A program made the translations under genes and the position numbers. Below are positions 1-7,278 of a stretch of 64,000 nt of DNA, one piece after another; positions within the stretch are counted from its first letter, which is position 1, and each line of letters starts with the position of its first letter. This stretch comes from Clostridium sp. JN-1 (GTDB taxonomy: Bacteria; Bacillota; Clostridia; Clostridiales; Clostridiaceae), in NCBI RefSeq assembly GCF_003718715.1, contig NZ_CP033465.1, forward strand, positions 2,542,001-2,606,000, given 5' to 3'. Under the pieces are notes generated by a model. The model was given only the letters and a program-made list of their open reading frames with translations, was not told the DNA's origin and searched no databases.

Positions 1-219
1 ACTTTCAAAAACTGCTGCTTTATCTGCTCCAACTTCTTTTTCAGCTTTTTCTTTTATCTTAATCAACTGCTCTTTTGAACTTTTAAGAGCTTTTTTGAAT
101 CTTTCTTTTTCAAGATTAACATCGTCTATTTTTCTTTCTTCAACTTTTATCTCCGCATCTTCTTTTATTAAGACTTTACCTATTGAATATCCTTTTGATG
201 CTGCTATACCTTTTTTCAT
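1..219 (-). CDS. ptsI: PTS enzyme I (PEP-protein phosphotransferase), N-terminal part, runs off the window
   Basis: The 73 visible codons begin MKKGIAASKGYSIGKV, the conserved opening of enzyme I, followed by a helical Lys/Glu-rich stretch typical of its HPr-binding domain. Enzyme I takes phosphate from PEP and passes it to His15 of HPr in the cytoplasm, starting sugar uptake through the PTS. The active-site His and PEP-binding domains lie outside the window. The ATG at 219 has a GGGAGG site just upstream. A sigma-54-type promoter lies about 40 bp upstream, and the divergent neighbour is a sigma-54 activator with an HPr-like domain, which suggests direct regulation. Identity rests on the N terminus only. 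Confidence 0.85.
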   Translation of the reverse strand, partial: MKKGIAASKGYSIGKVLIKEDAEIKVEERKIDDVNLEKERFKKALKSSKEQLIKIKEKAEKEVGADKAAVFES

Positions 220-257
220 TATTAATCCTCCCTAATACATTACTATAAATATATACT

Positions 258-274
258 AGCAAATTTCATGCCAA
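258..274 (-). promoter_or_regulatory. Sigma-54 (-24/-12) promoter for ptsI
   Basis: On the minus strand the sequence is TTGGCATGAAATTTGCT. It matches the sigma-54 consensus TGGCAC-N5-TTGC with the invariant GG and GC exactly 10 bases apart (GG at 272-271, GC at 260-259). It points at ptsI and predicts a transcript start near 247, leaving a short leader to the ATG at 219. The divergent gene encodes a sigma-54 activator, which strengthens the call. No start site has been measured. Confidence 0.8.
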
Positions 275-412
275 CTTATATTTAATTTTTCCTTTATTTT
301 AATTTAAAATACATAAAAATAGCATCATATGCCTAAATACTTATGTTAAGTGGATAGTCCTTTCAAAAGTATGGCTGCAATTTTACTTTGAAAACTCCTG
401 TGTTCAGCCAAC

Positions 413-459
413 CTTATAAGCTATAAATTGATAATTTTTATCAACTTATAGCTTATAAG
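413..459. repeat. Long perfect inverted repeat containing palindrome copy 1
   Basis: Outer arms CTTATAAGCTATAA (413-426) and TTATAGCTTATAAG (446-459) are exact reverse complements. Nested inside is TTGATAATTTTTATCAA (428-444), a 7+3+7 palindrome that recurs at 646-662 and 677-693. There is no downstream U-run, so this is more likely a protein-binding site than a terminator. At about 170 bp upstream of the ptsI sigma-54 promoter it is well placed as an enhancer. Confidence 0.7.
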
Positions 460-638
460 ATTTAAATATTTGAAGTTTGACTTGATATAAATTGTCCTTG
501 TACATAAATATTGACAGTTATTTTAAATTTTACATGTCTATAATTACATTATACCTCAAATTTTATGGTTTTGTTAATAAAAATTACTCAAATAAGCAGT
601 ATAATGATGTGTGCACTTACGCTTTTTTATGGTATATT

Positions 639-700
639 ATAATTATTGATAAATTTTATCATAATGTGATTTAATTTTGATAAAATTTATCAATAATTAT
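639..700. repeat. Large inverted repeat holding palindrome copies 2 and 3
   Basis: Arms 641-661 and 678-698 are perfect 21-base reverse complements with a 16-base loop, extendable by two pairs. Each arm carries the TTGATAA-N3-TTATCAA palindrome (646-662 with one mismatch; 677-693 perfect). The repeat ends 45 bp before the start codon of the sigma-54 activator, so it could serve both as a remote enhancer for ptsI and in autoregulation of the activator. The remainder of 220-745 is AT-rich and shows no gene. Confidence 0.7.
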
Positions 701-745
701 GTATAAAATTGTAGAATAAACGTTAATTCAGGAGATCGATAATTT

Positions 746-2770
746 ATGTATAAGAATAGTATAAACATACCTATAAATGGAGGTATACACACAAGAATAG
801 CTGCAATCATAGTTAATAAGGCTGAACAATTAAAAAATGAATTTGGAGTAAATTTATATATAAGAAATCTTCCATCTGCGGAACCTCTTGCAATAAGTAT
901 GCTTGCACTGCTTTCACTTAAAATAAAAAAGGATGACATTATAGAAATTTCCTGCAAAGAAGATTCTATGGATGGTCAAAATGCTGTACTCAAGTTATGT
1001 AACTTTATAACAATTGATATGGCAAATACTCAAAATAATTCGACTTTATCTAAAATAGATGACATAATGGAGCAAAAGACCATAGCATACGAACAAATTG
1101 TTAAAAACATTCCTGTAGGAATAATTGTGATAGATGCTAATGGTTATATTACTACAATGAATGATTATACTTTAAAGATGATAGACAAAAAACTAAATAA
1201 TGTAATTGGAATGTATGTAAAGGATGTTATTCCAACTTCTTATTTACCAAATATAACTGTGTCTAAAAAACGTGTTTTTGGACAAACACAGTATATAAAT
1301 AATCATTTAGTAATTACAAATAGATCCCCTATATTTTATAATGATAAGGTAATTGGTGCTCTTGGAATTTTTCAGGATATATCCGAAGTTGCTGCTATGA
1401 AAGAAGTTAATGAGAGGTTTAAAAAAATATTAGAAGCATCACATGATTTGATATGTTTTGTAGATGACAGGAGAATTATAAATTATGTAAATCCAGCTTA
1501 CGAAAAACACTTTGGAATCGATCACAATGATCTAGTTGGAAAAGACCTTTTAGAAGTATCACCAAATGGTTTCACAATGAAGGTCTTTAATTCTAAAAAA
1601 CCAATAGAAAACATAGTTTACACAAAAGGCAATTCAAATATAGTATCCACTGTAGAACCTATTTTCATTGATAGTACATTTAATGGAGTTATTTCAATTT
1701 CTAAAACTGAAAATGAATTAAAGGATTTGATGAAAAAACTTGAAAAGTCCCAAGAAGAATTAAATTATTACAAGGAAGAACTTAAAAGGCAAACTGTCTC
1801 AATTAAATCATTTAGTTCAATAATAGGATGCAGCAGCTCACTTAAGGAATGTATCTTTATGGCAGATAAGGCTTCTCAGTCAACTTCAACTGTACTTATA
1901 CGCGGCGAAAGTGGTACTGGTAAGGAACTTATAGCAAAGGCAATACATGATAACAGCAGCAGACGCGGCAAGCCATTTGTAAGGGTAAACTGTGCAGCAA
2001 TACCACAAAATCTATTTGAAAGTGAATTATTTGGATATGAAAAAGGTGCATTTACTGGTGCTTTTAAAAACAAACCTGGAAAATTTAATATTGCCAACAA
2101 AGGTACTATATTCTTAGATGAAATAGGAGACATGCCTATTTCAATGCAAGTAAAATTACTAAGGGTTCTCCAGGAAAAGGAGTTTGAAAGTGTTGGCGGA
2201 GTTACACCTCAAAAGGTAGATGTTAGAATAATAGCTGCTACTAATAGGAACTTAGAGGAAATGATAAAAGAAGGCAGCTTCCGTGAAGATTTATATTACA
2301 GATTGAACGTACTCACTATAATGCTTCCACCGCTTAGGAATAGAAAAGATGATATAAATCTTTTAGTCGAACACTTTATGAAGAAAATAAGTAAAAAACT
2401 AAATAAGAATGTATCTCATATAGATAAAAAGTGTCTCTCTTACCTTCAGGAATACCACTGGCCGGGCAATATACGGGAACTTGAAAACATAATTGAAAGA
2501 GCTATAAATATGTGTGATAATTCTACTATCACTGAAAATGATCTGCCTTTTTATATAAAAAATGATGACAGTGAAACAAATAATTTAATAAATTTAAGAA
2601 ATAATGAACTAATGCCTCTCGAAGAATATGAAAAGGAATTAATCTTAACGGCAGTGAAAAAATATAAGAGCTATAATAAGGCTGGAAAAGTCCTTGGAAT
2701 AACTCATAGAACTGTTGCACTAAGATGTAAAAAATATAACATTGACATAAATAAGTTAAAACAAAGTTAA
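746..2770 (+). CDS. Sigma-54-dependent activator with HPr-like, two PAS, AAA+ and Fis-type HTH domains
   Basis: A 674-residue enhancer-binding protein. Residues 1-85 resemble HPr: GGIHTR puts His at 15 and Arg at 17 as in HPr, and Ser51 sits where HPr has Ser46. Two PAS-like domains follow (about 110-220 and 225-325), then the AAA+ sigma-54 interaction domain (Walker A GESGTGKE at 387, the sigma-54 contact loop GAFTGA at 434, Walker B IFLDEIGD) and a C-terminal Fis-type helix-turn-helix. The family remodels the sigma-54 closed complex by ATP hydrolysis. The divergent ptsI with a -24/-12 promoter suggests that it activates ptsI, with enzyme I phosphorylating His15 as an inferred input. The ATG follows a GGAG site. 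Confidence 0.92.
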   Translation: MYKNSINIPINGGIHTRIAAIIVNKAEQLKNEFGVNLYIRNLPSAEPLAISMLALLSLKIKKDDIIEISCKEDSMDGQNAVLKLCNFITIDMANTQNNSTLSKIDDIMEQKTIAYEQIVKNIPVGIIVIDANGYITTMNDYTLKMIDKKLNNVIGMYVKDVIPTSYLPNITVSKKRVFGQTQYINNHLVITNRSPIFYNDKVIGALGIFQDISEVAAMKEVNERFKKILEASHDLICFVDDRRIINYVNPAYEKHFGIDHNDLVGKDLLEVSPNGFTMKVFNSKKPIENIVYTKGNSNIVSTVEPIFIDSTFNGVISISKTENELKDLMKKLEKSQEELNYYKEELKRQTVSIKSFSSIIGCSSSLKECIFMADKASQSTSTVLIRGESGTGKELIAKAIHDNSSRRGKPFVRVNCAAIPQNLFESELFGYEKGAFTGAFKNKPGKFNIANKGTIFLDEIGDMPISMQVKLLRVLQEKEFESVGGVTPQKVDVRIIAATNRNLEEMIKEGSFREDLYYRLNVLTIMLPPLRNRKDDINLLVEHFMKKISKKLNKNVSHIDKKCLSYLQEYHWPGNIRELENIIERAINMCDNSTITENDLPFYIKNDDSETNNLINLRNNELMPLEEYEKELILTAVKKYKSYNKAGKVLGITHRTVALRCKKYNIDINKLKQS

Positions 2771-2780
2771 TCCGCATTAT

Positions 2781-2801
2781 AAAAAATGCTAAGCATTTTT
2801 T
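2781..2801 (+). terminator. Probable terminator of the sigma-54 activator gene
   Basis: AAAAAATGCT (2781-2790) and AGCATTTTTT (2792-2801) are exact reverse complements separated by one base, 10 bases after the stop codon, with a terminal T-run. The very short loop makes folding less certain. It directly abuts the left end of a MITE-like repeat. Confidence 0.5.
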
Positions 2802-2993
2802 AGAGGACATAGGACAAAGAACAATTGACAGAGAAGGAGGATTTTTCTCCACTAAGCTTACGAAAAATCTTTAATTAAATTCTGATAACTCGTTTCGCTG
2901 AAGCGAAACATTGCCAACTTATATAAATTTAAAGATTCTTTTGTGTTAGCAAAAAATCAACCTTCATTGTCCTCTGTCCCATGTCCTCTGTCT
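2802..2993. mobile_element. MITE-like element, copy 1 (about 190 bp, terminal inverted repeats)
   Basis: The left end reads GAGGACATAGGACAAAG.ACAATTGACAGAG and the right end is its imperfect inverse (TTGTCCTCTGTCCCATGTCC). Internal arms AAATCTTTAATTAAATT and AAATTTAAAGATT also pair, so the whole unit can fold into one long hairpin. It contains a perfect small stem (GTTTCGCT, GA, AGCGAAAC; 2892-2909). It has no ORF. Related sequence occurs at 49387-49656 and, truncated, at 63320-63369. The right end runs into the stop codon of the TPR gene. Confidence 0.7.
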
Positions 2994-3711
2994 ATTTTAT
3001 CAAGTCTTGAAATTCTTTTGAGTTTTTTACCGGGTCAAAGTCTGGTTCTTCGGCAGCAATTTGTTTTATATCAGAAGACATATTAATAGCAATTTTTAAA
3101 TACTTCACCGTATTTTGTACGTCTCCTCTTCTTCCATATATGCTTGCTTTTCCATAATAACTCCATACATAATTTTCAACTTGAAGTGCTTTATCATACC
3201 ATTCAAGGGCATCATCATAATGTGCATAAAGTTCATATGCAAGGGCCTTATTAAATCTAGCATATCCAAAGTCAGGTTTAATTTGGAGTGCCTTATCTAT
3301 ATTTTTCATACCTTCATAATAGTTATTACTGTAACAAAGCGCTATCCCTTTTATATTGTATGCCTTATAAAAATCAGGTTTATCTTTTATAATTTCATCT
3401 GCTTTTTTTATACATTCGCTGTAATTTTTATCACTAAAATCTTTATAACTTTGATTATACTTATCTTCATATACATCATTTTGTTTACTGGTTTTTTCAC
3501 TATTTTTAGAACTTATTTGTTCTTTATTACTTGAACTTTTCTTGTCTGCCTTTTCCAGCATCTTATTTTGTGTATTTAAATTATAATTATTTACTGACTC
3601 TTTAACTGCTATTCCAATTACCACAAGGGACAATATACAAAATATTATTATTTTTTTCTTAAACGACAATTTTCCAAGCAGTTTAAATTTGCCTTTATCA
3701 TCCCTTTTCAT
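2992..3711 (-). CDS. Membrane-anchored tetratricopeptide repeat protein
   Basis: A 239-residue protein: a basic N terminus, one membrane segment (about residues 20-36, KIIIFCILSLVVIGIAV), a Lys/Ser/Asn-rich linker, then TPR-like helical pairs from about residue 90 to 215 (for example YNIKGIALCYSNNYYEGMKNIDKAL and ARFNKALAYELYAHYDDALEWYDKAL). The topology suggests a short cytoplasmic tail with the TPR domain outside. TPRs act as protein-binding scaffolds; the partner is unknown. The ATG follows GGGGAGG. Its stop codon lies at the edge of a MITE copy, so the extreme C terminus may have been shaped by that insertion. It sits downstream of the fumarase genes with a 100 bp gap; a link to them is not implied. 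Confidence 0.75.
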   Translation of the reverse strand: MKRDDKGKFKLLGKLSFKKKIIIFCILSLVVIGIAVKESVNNYNLNTQNKMLEKADKKSSSNKEQISSKNSEKTSKQNDVYEDKYNQSYKDFSDKNYSECIKKADEIIKDKPDFYKAYNIKGIALCYSNNYYEGMKNIDKALQIKPDFGYARFNKALAYELYAHYDDALEWYDKALQVENYVWSYYGKASIYGRRGDVQNTVKYLKIAINMSSDIKQIAAEEPDFDPVKNSKEFQDLIK

Positions 3712-3811
3712 CTACTGACCTCCCCCTTTTAAAGTCATGTGTTATATATTATCCACATATACACTCTAAAGTTATACACATATAAACAAGACTGTGGATA
3801 TAAAAATATAG

Positions 3812-4369
3812 TTATAATTTTGATTTAAGATAATTTTCCTGTCCTATTTCATATAAGTTGTTTCCAACACTATCTATTACAACCACGACTGGTAAATCTT
3901 TTACTTTTAACTTTCTTATTGCTTCTGATCCCAAATCTTCATATGCAATTACTTCAGCTTCTTCTACTGACTTTGCCATAAGAGCAGCGGCTCCTCCTAT
4001 TGCAGCAAAATACACTGCTTTATTTTTCTTCATTGATTCTATAACTTCTTTTGATCTAACACCTTTTCCTATCATTCCCTTTAATCCTGCATCAAGAAGT
4101 CTCGGTGCATATGGGTCCATTCTGTAGCTAGTAGTTGGACCTGCTGATCCTATTACCATGCCTGGCTTTGGTGGAGTTGGTCCCACATAGTATATTATTT
4201 GATCTTTTACATCTATAGGAAGTTCTAATCCCTTATCCATAAGTTCTACGAGCCTTTTATGTGCAGCATCTCTTGCAGTATATATTATTCCAGATATTAA
4301 AACACTATCACCAGCTTTTAAAGATTTAACTTCATCTTCTGTAAAAGGAGTTTTTATATGTTTTTCCAT
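3812..4369 (-). CDS. fumB: Fumarate hydratase (class I, Fe-S), beta subunit / C-terminal domain
   Basis: A 185-residue protein matching the C-terminal swivelling domain of class I hydro-lyases (GPTPPKPGMVIGSAGPTTSYRMDPYAPRLLDAG). With the alpha subunit encoded immediately upstream it interconverts fumarate and malate using a [4Fe-4S] cluster. The ATG at 4369 is chosen because a GGAGG lies 8 bases upstream; a TTG at 4384 would overlap that site. It is spaced 20 bp from the alpha gene and so is co-transcribed. L-tartrate dehydratase is a related alternative that sequence alone does not exclude. The letter name follows two-subunit usage and is not the E. coli FumB isozyme. Confidence 0.85.
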   Translation of the reverse strand: MEKHIKTPFTEDEVKSLKAGDSVLISGIIYTARDAAHKRLVELMDKGLELPIDVKDQIIYYVGPTPPKPGMVIGSAGPTTSYRMDPYAPRLLDAGLKGMIGKGVRSKEVIESMKKNKAVYFAAIGGAAALMAKSVEEAEVIAYEDLGSEAIRKLKVKDLPVVVVIDSVGNNLYEIGQENYLKSKL

Positions 4370-4389
4370 TTGTACTGCCTCCAAATTTT

Positions 4390-5232
4390 TTATAATATTG
4401 CTTCTTTATGACGCGTTACATGACAATTTATATTTACAGCTGCAGGAAGTCCTGCTATATGAGTAGGATAAGTTTCAATATTAACTGCAATGGCTGTAGT
4501 TTTACCTCCAAATCCTTGAGGTCCTATTCCAAGCTCATTTATTTTATTTAAAAGTTCTTCTTCTAAATTTGAATAAAATTTATCTGGATTTCTCTTGTCA
4601 AGCGGTCTTATAAGAGCCTTCTTTGCTAAGTTTGCAGCTTTATCAAAACTTCCGCCTATTCCAACTCCAACTACAATTGGAGGACATGGATTTGGTCCTG
4701 CTTCTTTTACTACCTTTAAAACAAACTTTTTTACACCTTCTAGACCATCGGCTGGTTTAAGCATCTTTATTTGGCTCATATTTTCAGAACCAAATCCTTT
4801 TGGTGCAACTGTAATCTTTAACTTATCACCTGGGACTATATTGTAGTATATGATTGCAGGTGTATTGTCCTTTGTATTCACTCTATTTATAGGGTCACAT
4901 ACGACAGACTTTCTCAAGTATCCTTCGGTATACCCTCTCCTAACACCTTCATTTATAGCTTCTTCTAAATTTCCTCCAACTATATGTACTTCCTGTCCAA
5001 TTTCTACAAAAACACATGCCATCCCAGTATCTTGACACATTGGCATCTTTTCTTTTTCTGCTGTGTCTACATTTTCTAATATTTTATCAAGTATTCCTTT
5101 TGCCATAGGCCAGCTTTCACTTTTTTGAGCTTCTACTATCTTATCTTTTACATCTTTTGAAAGATAATAATTCGAATCTATACACAACTTTTTTACAGTT
5201 TTTATTATATCAAGTACATTTATATCTTTCAT
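4390..5232 (-). CDS. fumA: Fumarate hydratase (class I, Fe-S), alpha subunit / N-terminal domain
   Basis: A 280-residue catalytic subunit of the oxygen-sensitive two-subunit fumarase. Three conserved Cys are visible as cluster-ligand candidates, in MPMCQDTGM, VVCDPINR and GPNPCPP. GVGIGGSFDKAA and GIGPQGFGGKTTA are also family signatures. It forms a heteromeric enzyme with the next gene. In clostridia it serves a branched TCA or fumarate/malate interconversion. The ATG at 5232 follows a GGGGAG site. A perfect 19-bp hairpin lies 33 bases upstream of the start, which may attenuate transcription. Confidence 0.88.
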   Translation of the reverse strand: MKDINVLDIIKTVKKLCIDSNYYLSKDVKDKIVEAQKSESWPMAKGILDKILENVDTAEKEKMPMCQDTGMACVFVEIGQEVHIVGGNLEEAINEGVRRGYTEGYLRKSVVCDPINRVNTKDNTPAIIYYNIVPGDKLKITVAPKGFGSENMSQIKMLKPADGLEGVKKFVLKVVKEAGPNPCPPIVVGVGIGGSFDKAANLAKKALIRPLDKRNPDKFYSNLEEELLNKINELGIGPQGFGGKTTAIAVNIETYPTHIAGLPAAVNINCHVTRHKEAIL

Positions 5233-5265
5233 ATACAGTTTCTCCCCTTTTACATCTATTTTAAA

Positions 5266-5305
5266 ATGTATAAAAGGCAGTTTTATAAAACTGCCTTTTA
5301 TACAT
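5266..5305 (-). terminator. Perfect 19-bp hairpin between the GntR gene and fumA
   Basis: Arms 5266-5284 and 5287-5305 are exact complements around a 2-base loop, and on the minus strand the stem is followed by TTTTAAAA. It may end the GntR transcript or, because a candidate promoter lies upstream of it, act as an attenuator or 5' stabiliser for fumA-fumB. Confidence 0.65.
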
Positions 5306-5346
5306 CAAGTATACACTATTTTTGAGCTAATGTTTGATTTTTTTTC

Positions 5347-5374
5347 ATTATATACAAATATGCAGTACATACAA
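5347..5374 (-). promoter_or_regulatory. Candidate sigma-A promoter for the fumarase genes
   Basis: TTGTAT (5374-5369) and TATAAT (5352-5347) on the minus strand are separated by 16 bases. The element lies between the GntR stop codon and the hairpin, so a transcript from it would begin with the hairpin. Near-repeats ATTTGTATGTA and ATTTGTATATA overlap it and could be an operator. Confidence 0.5.
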
Positions 5375-5390
5375 ATGTCTTATAATAGAA

Positions 5391-6356
5391 CTATTTGTTT
5401 TCTACCATTTTTGATTTAAGTGTTTTTATAGAGTTATCATCTAAACTGTATAAAAACTTCATTATTTGCTTATCAGGAGTTAAACTTCGTACTACATCAT
5501 CATATCTTCCAGGTGAAACTATCAGTACATCTGAATTATTTATAATTTTTTTGAGTTCATTTTTATCCCAAGTATTACTGTACTGAATATTGATATTCCC
5601 AAGACCAGCTTTTTCAAGAGCACCTCTTGCCTTGAACATAAATTCCTGAGACATACATACAAATCCAAATCGTGTGTCTTCAGGATATCTTGCTATTTTT
5701 ACTATAGTCTCTAAATCAACATTTATAGCAACACCTATAACTTCTTTTTTAAAAGGCTTAAGTATTCTAGCAACCTCATTTACATGATTAAATGTGGCTA
5801 TTATAACTTGGCTTTTCCTTATAAGTTCTTCTGTTTCCTTTTTTATATTTTTAATATCCTGCAGCGTAAGTGGAATTACATTCATATCGGTACTATCCAT
5901 TAATTCTTTACTAAACATTCTGGACTGCTCCATGTTGCATTCTATATATAGTGCCGTTATTTTTTTCATAAAATCTCTTTTTTCTCTTACCCTTTGATTA
6001 ACTATTTCTAAAAATTCATCAGCATCTATTCCTGCTTCTAGTGCTTCTTCAAATCCAAGATCAATAAATTTACCGATCTTTTCTCTTATGTTTTGTACCT
6101 TCCAGGGATTTGCATCTTCAGCTACAAATGTACCTCTCCCTTGGTAAGATTTTAATACTCCCTCTTGTTCCAGCTCATTATAAGCTGTACTTACAGTATT
6201 TCTACTTACCTTCAGTTTTTCTGAAAGATCACGCTCAGTTGGCATCTTATCTCCAACCTTCAAGGTATCACCTTTTATCAAACCCATTATTTGTTTTTTT
6301 ACTTGTAAGTAAAGAGGAATCCCACTTTCTTTATTAACTTTAATCTGTATAGAAAT
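5391..6356 (-). CDS. GntR-family transcriptional regulator with a non-AUG start
   Basis: A winged-helix GntR domain is at the N terminus (IPLYLQVKKQI, then LPTER-like KMPTERDLSEKLKVSRNTVSTAYNELEQEG), followed by about 200 residues resembling a periplasmic-binding-type effector fold. The first ATG in frame (6287) would cut off helix 1 of the DNA-binding domain. Homologous sequence continues upstream to 6356, where ATT follows a GGGGTG site by 7 bases; an in-frame TGA at 6365 closes the frame and there is no ATG, GTG or TTG between. I therefore place the start at ATT 6356 (321 residues). Two overlapping palindromes upstream suggest autoregulation. The ligand is unknown. Confidence 0.75.
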   Translation of the reverse strand: MSIQIKVNKESGIPLYLQVKKQIMGLIKGDTLKVGDKMPTERDLSEKLKVSRNTVSTAYNELEQEGVLKSYQGRGTFVAEDANPWKVQNIREKIGKFIDLGFEEALEAGIDADEFLEIVNQRVREKRDFMKKITALYIECNMEQSRMFSKELMDSTDMNVIPLTLQDIKNIKKETEELIRKSQVIIATFNHVNEVARILKPFKKEVIGVAINVDLETIVKIARYPEDTRFGFVCMSQEFMFKARGALEKAGLGNINIQYSNTWDKNELKKIINNSDVLIVSPGRYDDVVRSLTPDKQIMKFLYSLDDNSIKTLKSKMVENK

Positions 6357-6377
6357 AACCTCTCACCCCTTGCCTTT

Positions 6378-6400
6378 ATTGGACCAATGGATTAATCCAT
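6378..6400. promoter_or_regulatory. Two overlapping palindromes, candidate GntR operator
   Basis: ATTGGACCAAT (6378-6388) and ATGGATTAATCCAT (6387-6400) are perfect palindromes sharing two bases, 22 bp upstream of the GntR start. The position fits autorepression; no binding data are available. Confidence 0.45.
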
Positions 6401-6457
6401 ATATAGTTAAATGTTATCACAAGTTACGTACAACTTCAAGTATACAATAAACTCCAT

Positions 6458-7168
6458 CTACTGCTTTGACTTACAGTATTGATTTATAGAATTACACAAA
6501 CATTTAGCTATGCTAGTTTGGTATGCATCTGTTTTTAATTTTTGTTCTTCTGATGGATTTGATAAAAATCCACATTCTATAAGTACAGACGGCATATCAT
6601 CATTACATCTAAGTACTTTATATGAGTCAAGTGCAGGTTTTTGCTCTCTATTATTATTGGGATCTATGTCTTTCTTTAAGTTTCCTTGAATTACAGAAGC
6701 AAGCTCCTGACTTTGCGGATTTTTAGAATACCAAACTTGTGCACCTGAATACTTTGACTCTGGGAACATATTAAGGTGTATACTCATAAATATATCGCAG
6801 CTGCTGTCCTTTTTCATTTTACACCTATTATTTAAATCTTCAACTTTCTTCTGTTTTACAGTTTTATTTTCGCCGTATAACCCCATATCTTTTTCTCTGG
6901 TCATAACTACGTTATATCCACTGCTTATAAGCATATCTTTAAGTTTTTTACTTATATTTAAGTTGATATCCTTTTCACATGTGCCATTTCGAGACTGTGC
7001 TCCTCCGTCAATACCTCCATGACCTGGATCTATGAGTATTGTTATAGTCTTTTCATTTTGAATTTTGTTAACAGGAAGTGATAAATTAAAATTAGCATAA
7101 AATATTGAAGTTAATCCAACTGAAATAACTACTAAAACAGATATTAATCTTTTATTTGTAAGTTTCAT
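6458..7168 (-). CDS. cwlD: N-acetylmuramoyl-L-alanine amidase CwlD
   Basis: A 236-residue Amidase_3 protein with an N-terminal signal/anchor segment (LISVLVVISVGLTSIFYANF). Zinc and catalytic residues are visible in DPGHGG, CEKDINLN, SIHLN and LIECGFLSNPSEE. In spore formers CwlD removes the stem peptide from muramic acid so that the spore cortex acquires muramic-delta-lactam needed for germination. The ATG at 7168 sits 8 bases after AGGAGG and is preferred to the ATG at 7174, which is only 3 bases away. It is separated from the ribosomal cluster by a strong terminator. Confidence 0.88.
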   Translation of the reverse strand: MKLTNKRLISVLVVISVGLTSIFYANFNLSLPVNKIQNEKTITILIDPGHGGIDGGAQSRNGTCEKDINLNISKKLKDMLISSGYNVVMTREKDMGLYGENKTVKQKKVEDLNNRCKMKKDSSCDIFMSIHLNMFPESKYSGAQVWYSKNPQSQELASVIQGNLKKDIDPNNNREQKPALDSYKVLRCNDDMPSVLIECGFLSNPSEEQKLKTDAYQTSIAKCLCNSINQYCKSKQ

Positions 7169-7235
7169 GTTCATATTCCTCCTATAATTTTAAAGTAACT
7201 TCACACATATTTTATGCTTAAAGCAAATTTTTAAT

Positions 7236-7265
7236 AAAAAAAAGAGAGGAAATTCCTCTCTTTTT
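7236..7265 (-). terminator. Rho-independent terminator after rpsI
   Basis: A GAGAGGAA/TTCCTCTC stem flanked by A5 and T5 runs, loop of one base, gives a 13-pair hairpin with a T-tract on the minus strand. It ends the rplM-rpsI transcript 13 bp after rpsI. Confidence 0.9.
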
Positions 7266-7278
7266 ATCAAGCTTCTTA

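Noticed and set aside
413-459. Rho-independent terminator between ptsI and the sigma-54 gene
   Set aside because: Stem is AT-only with no T-tract on either side, the genes diverge, and the centre repeats elsewhere in the spacer, so an operator fits better.
3115-3534. 139-codon plus-strand frame opposite the TPR gene
   Set aside because: Ile/Phe-rich antisense of Lys/Asp/Asn-rich coding sequence; the minus-strand gene has the start signals and domain.
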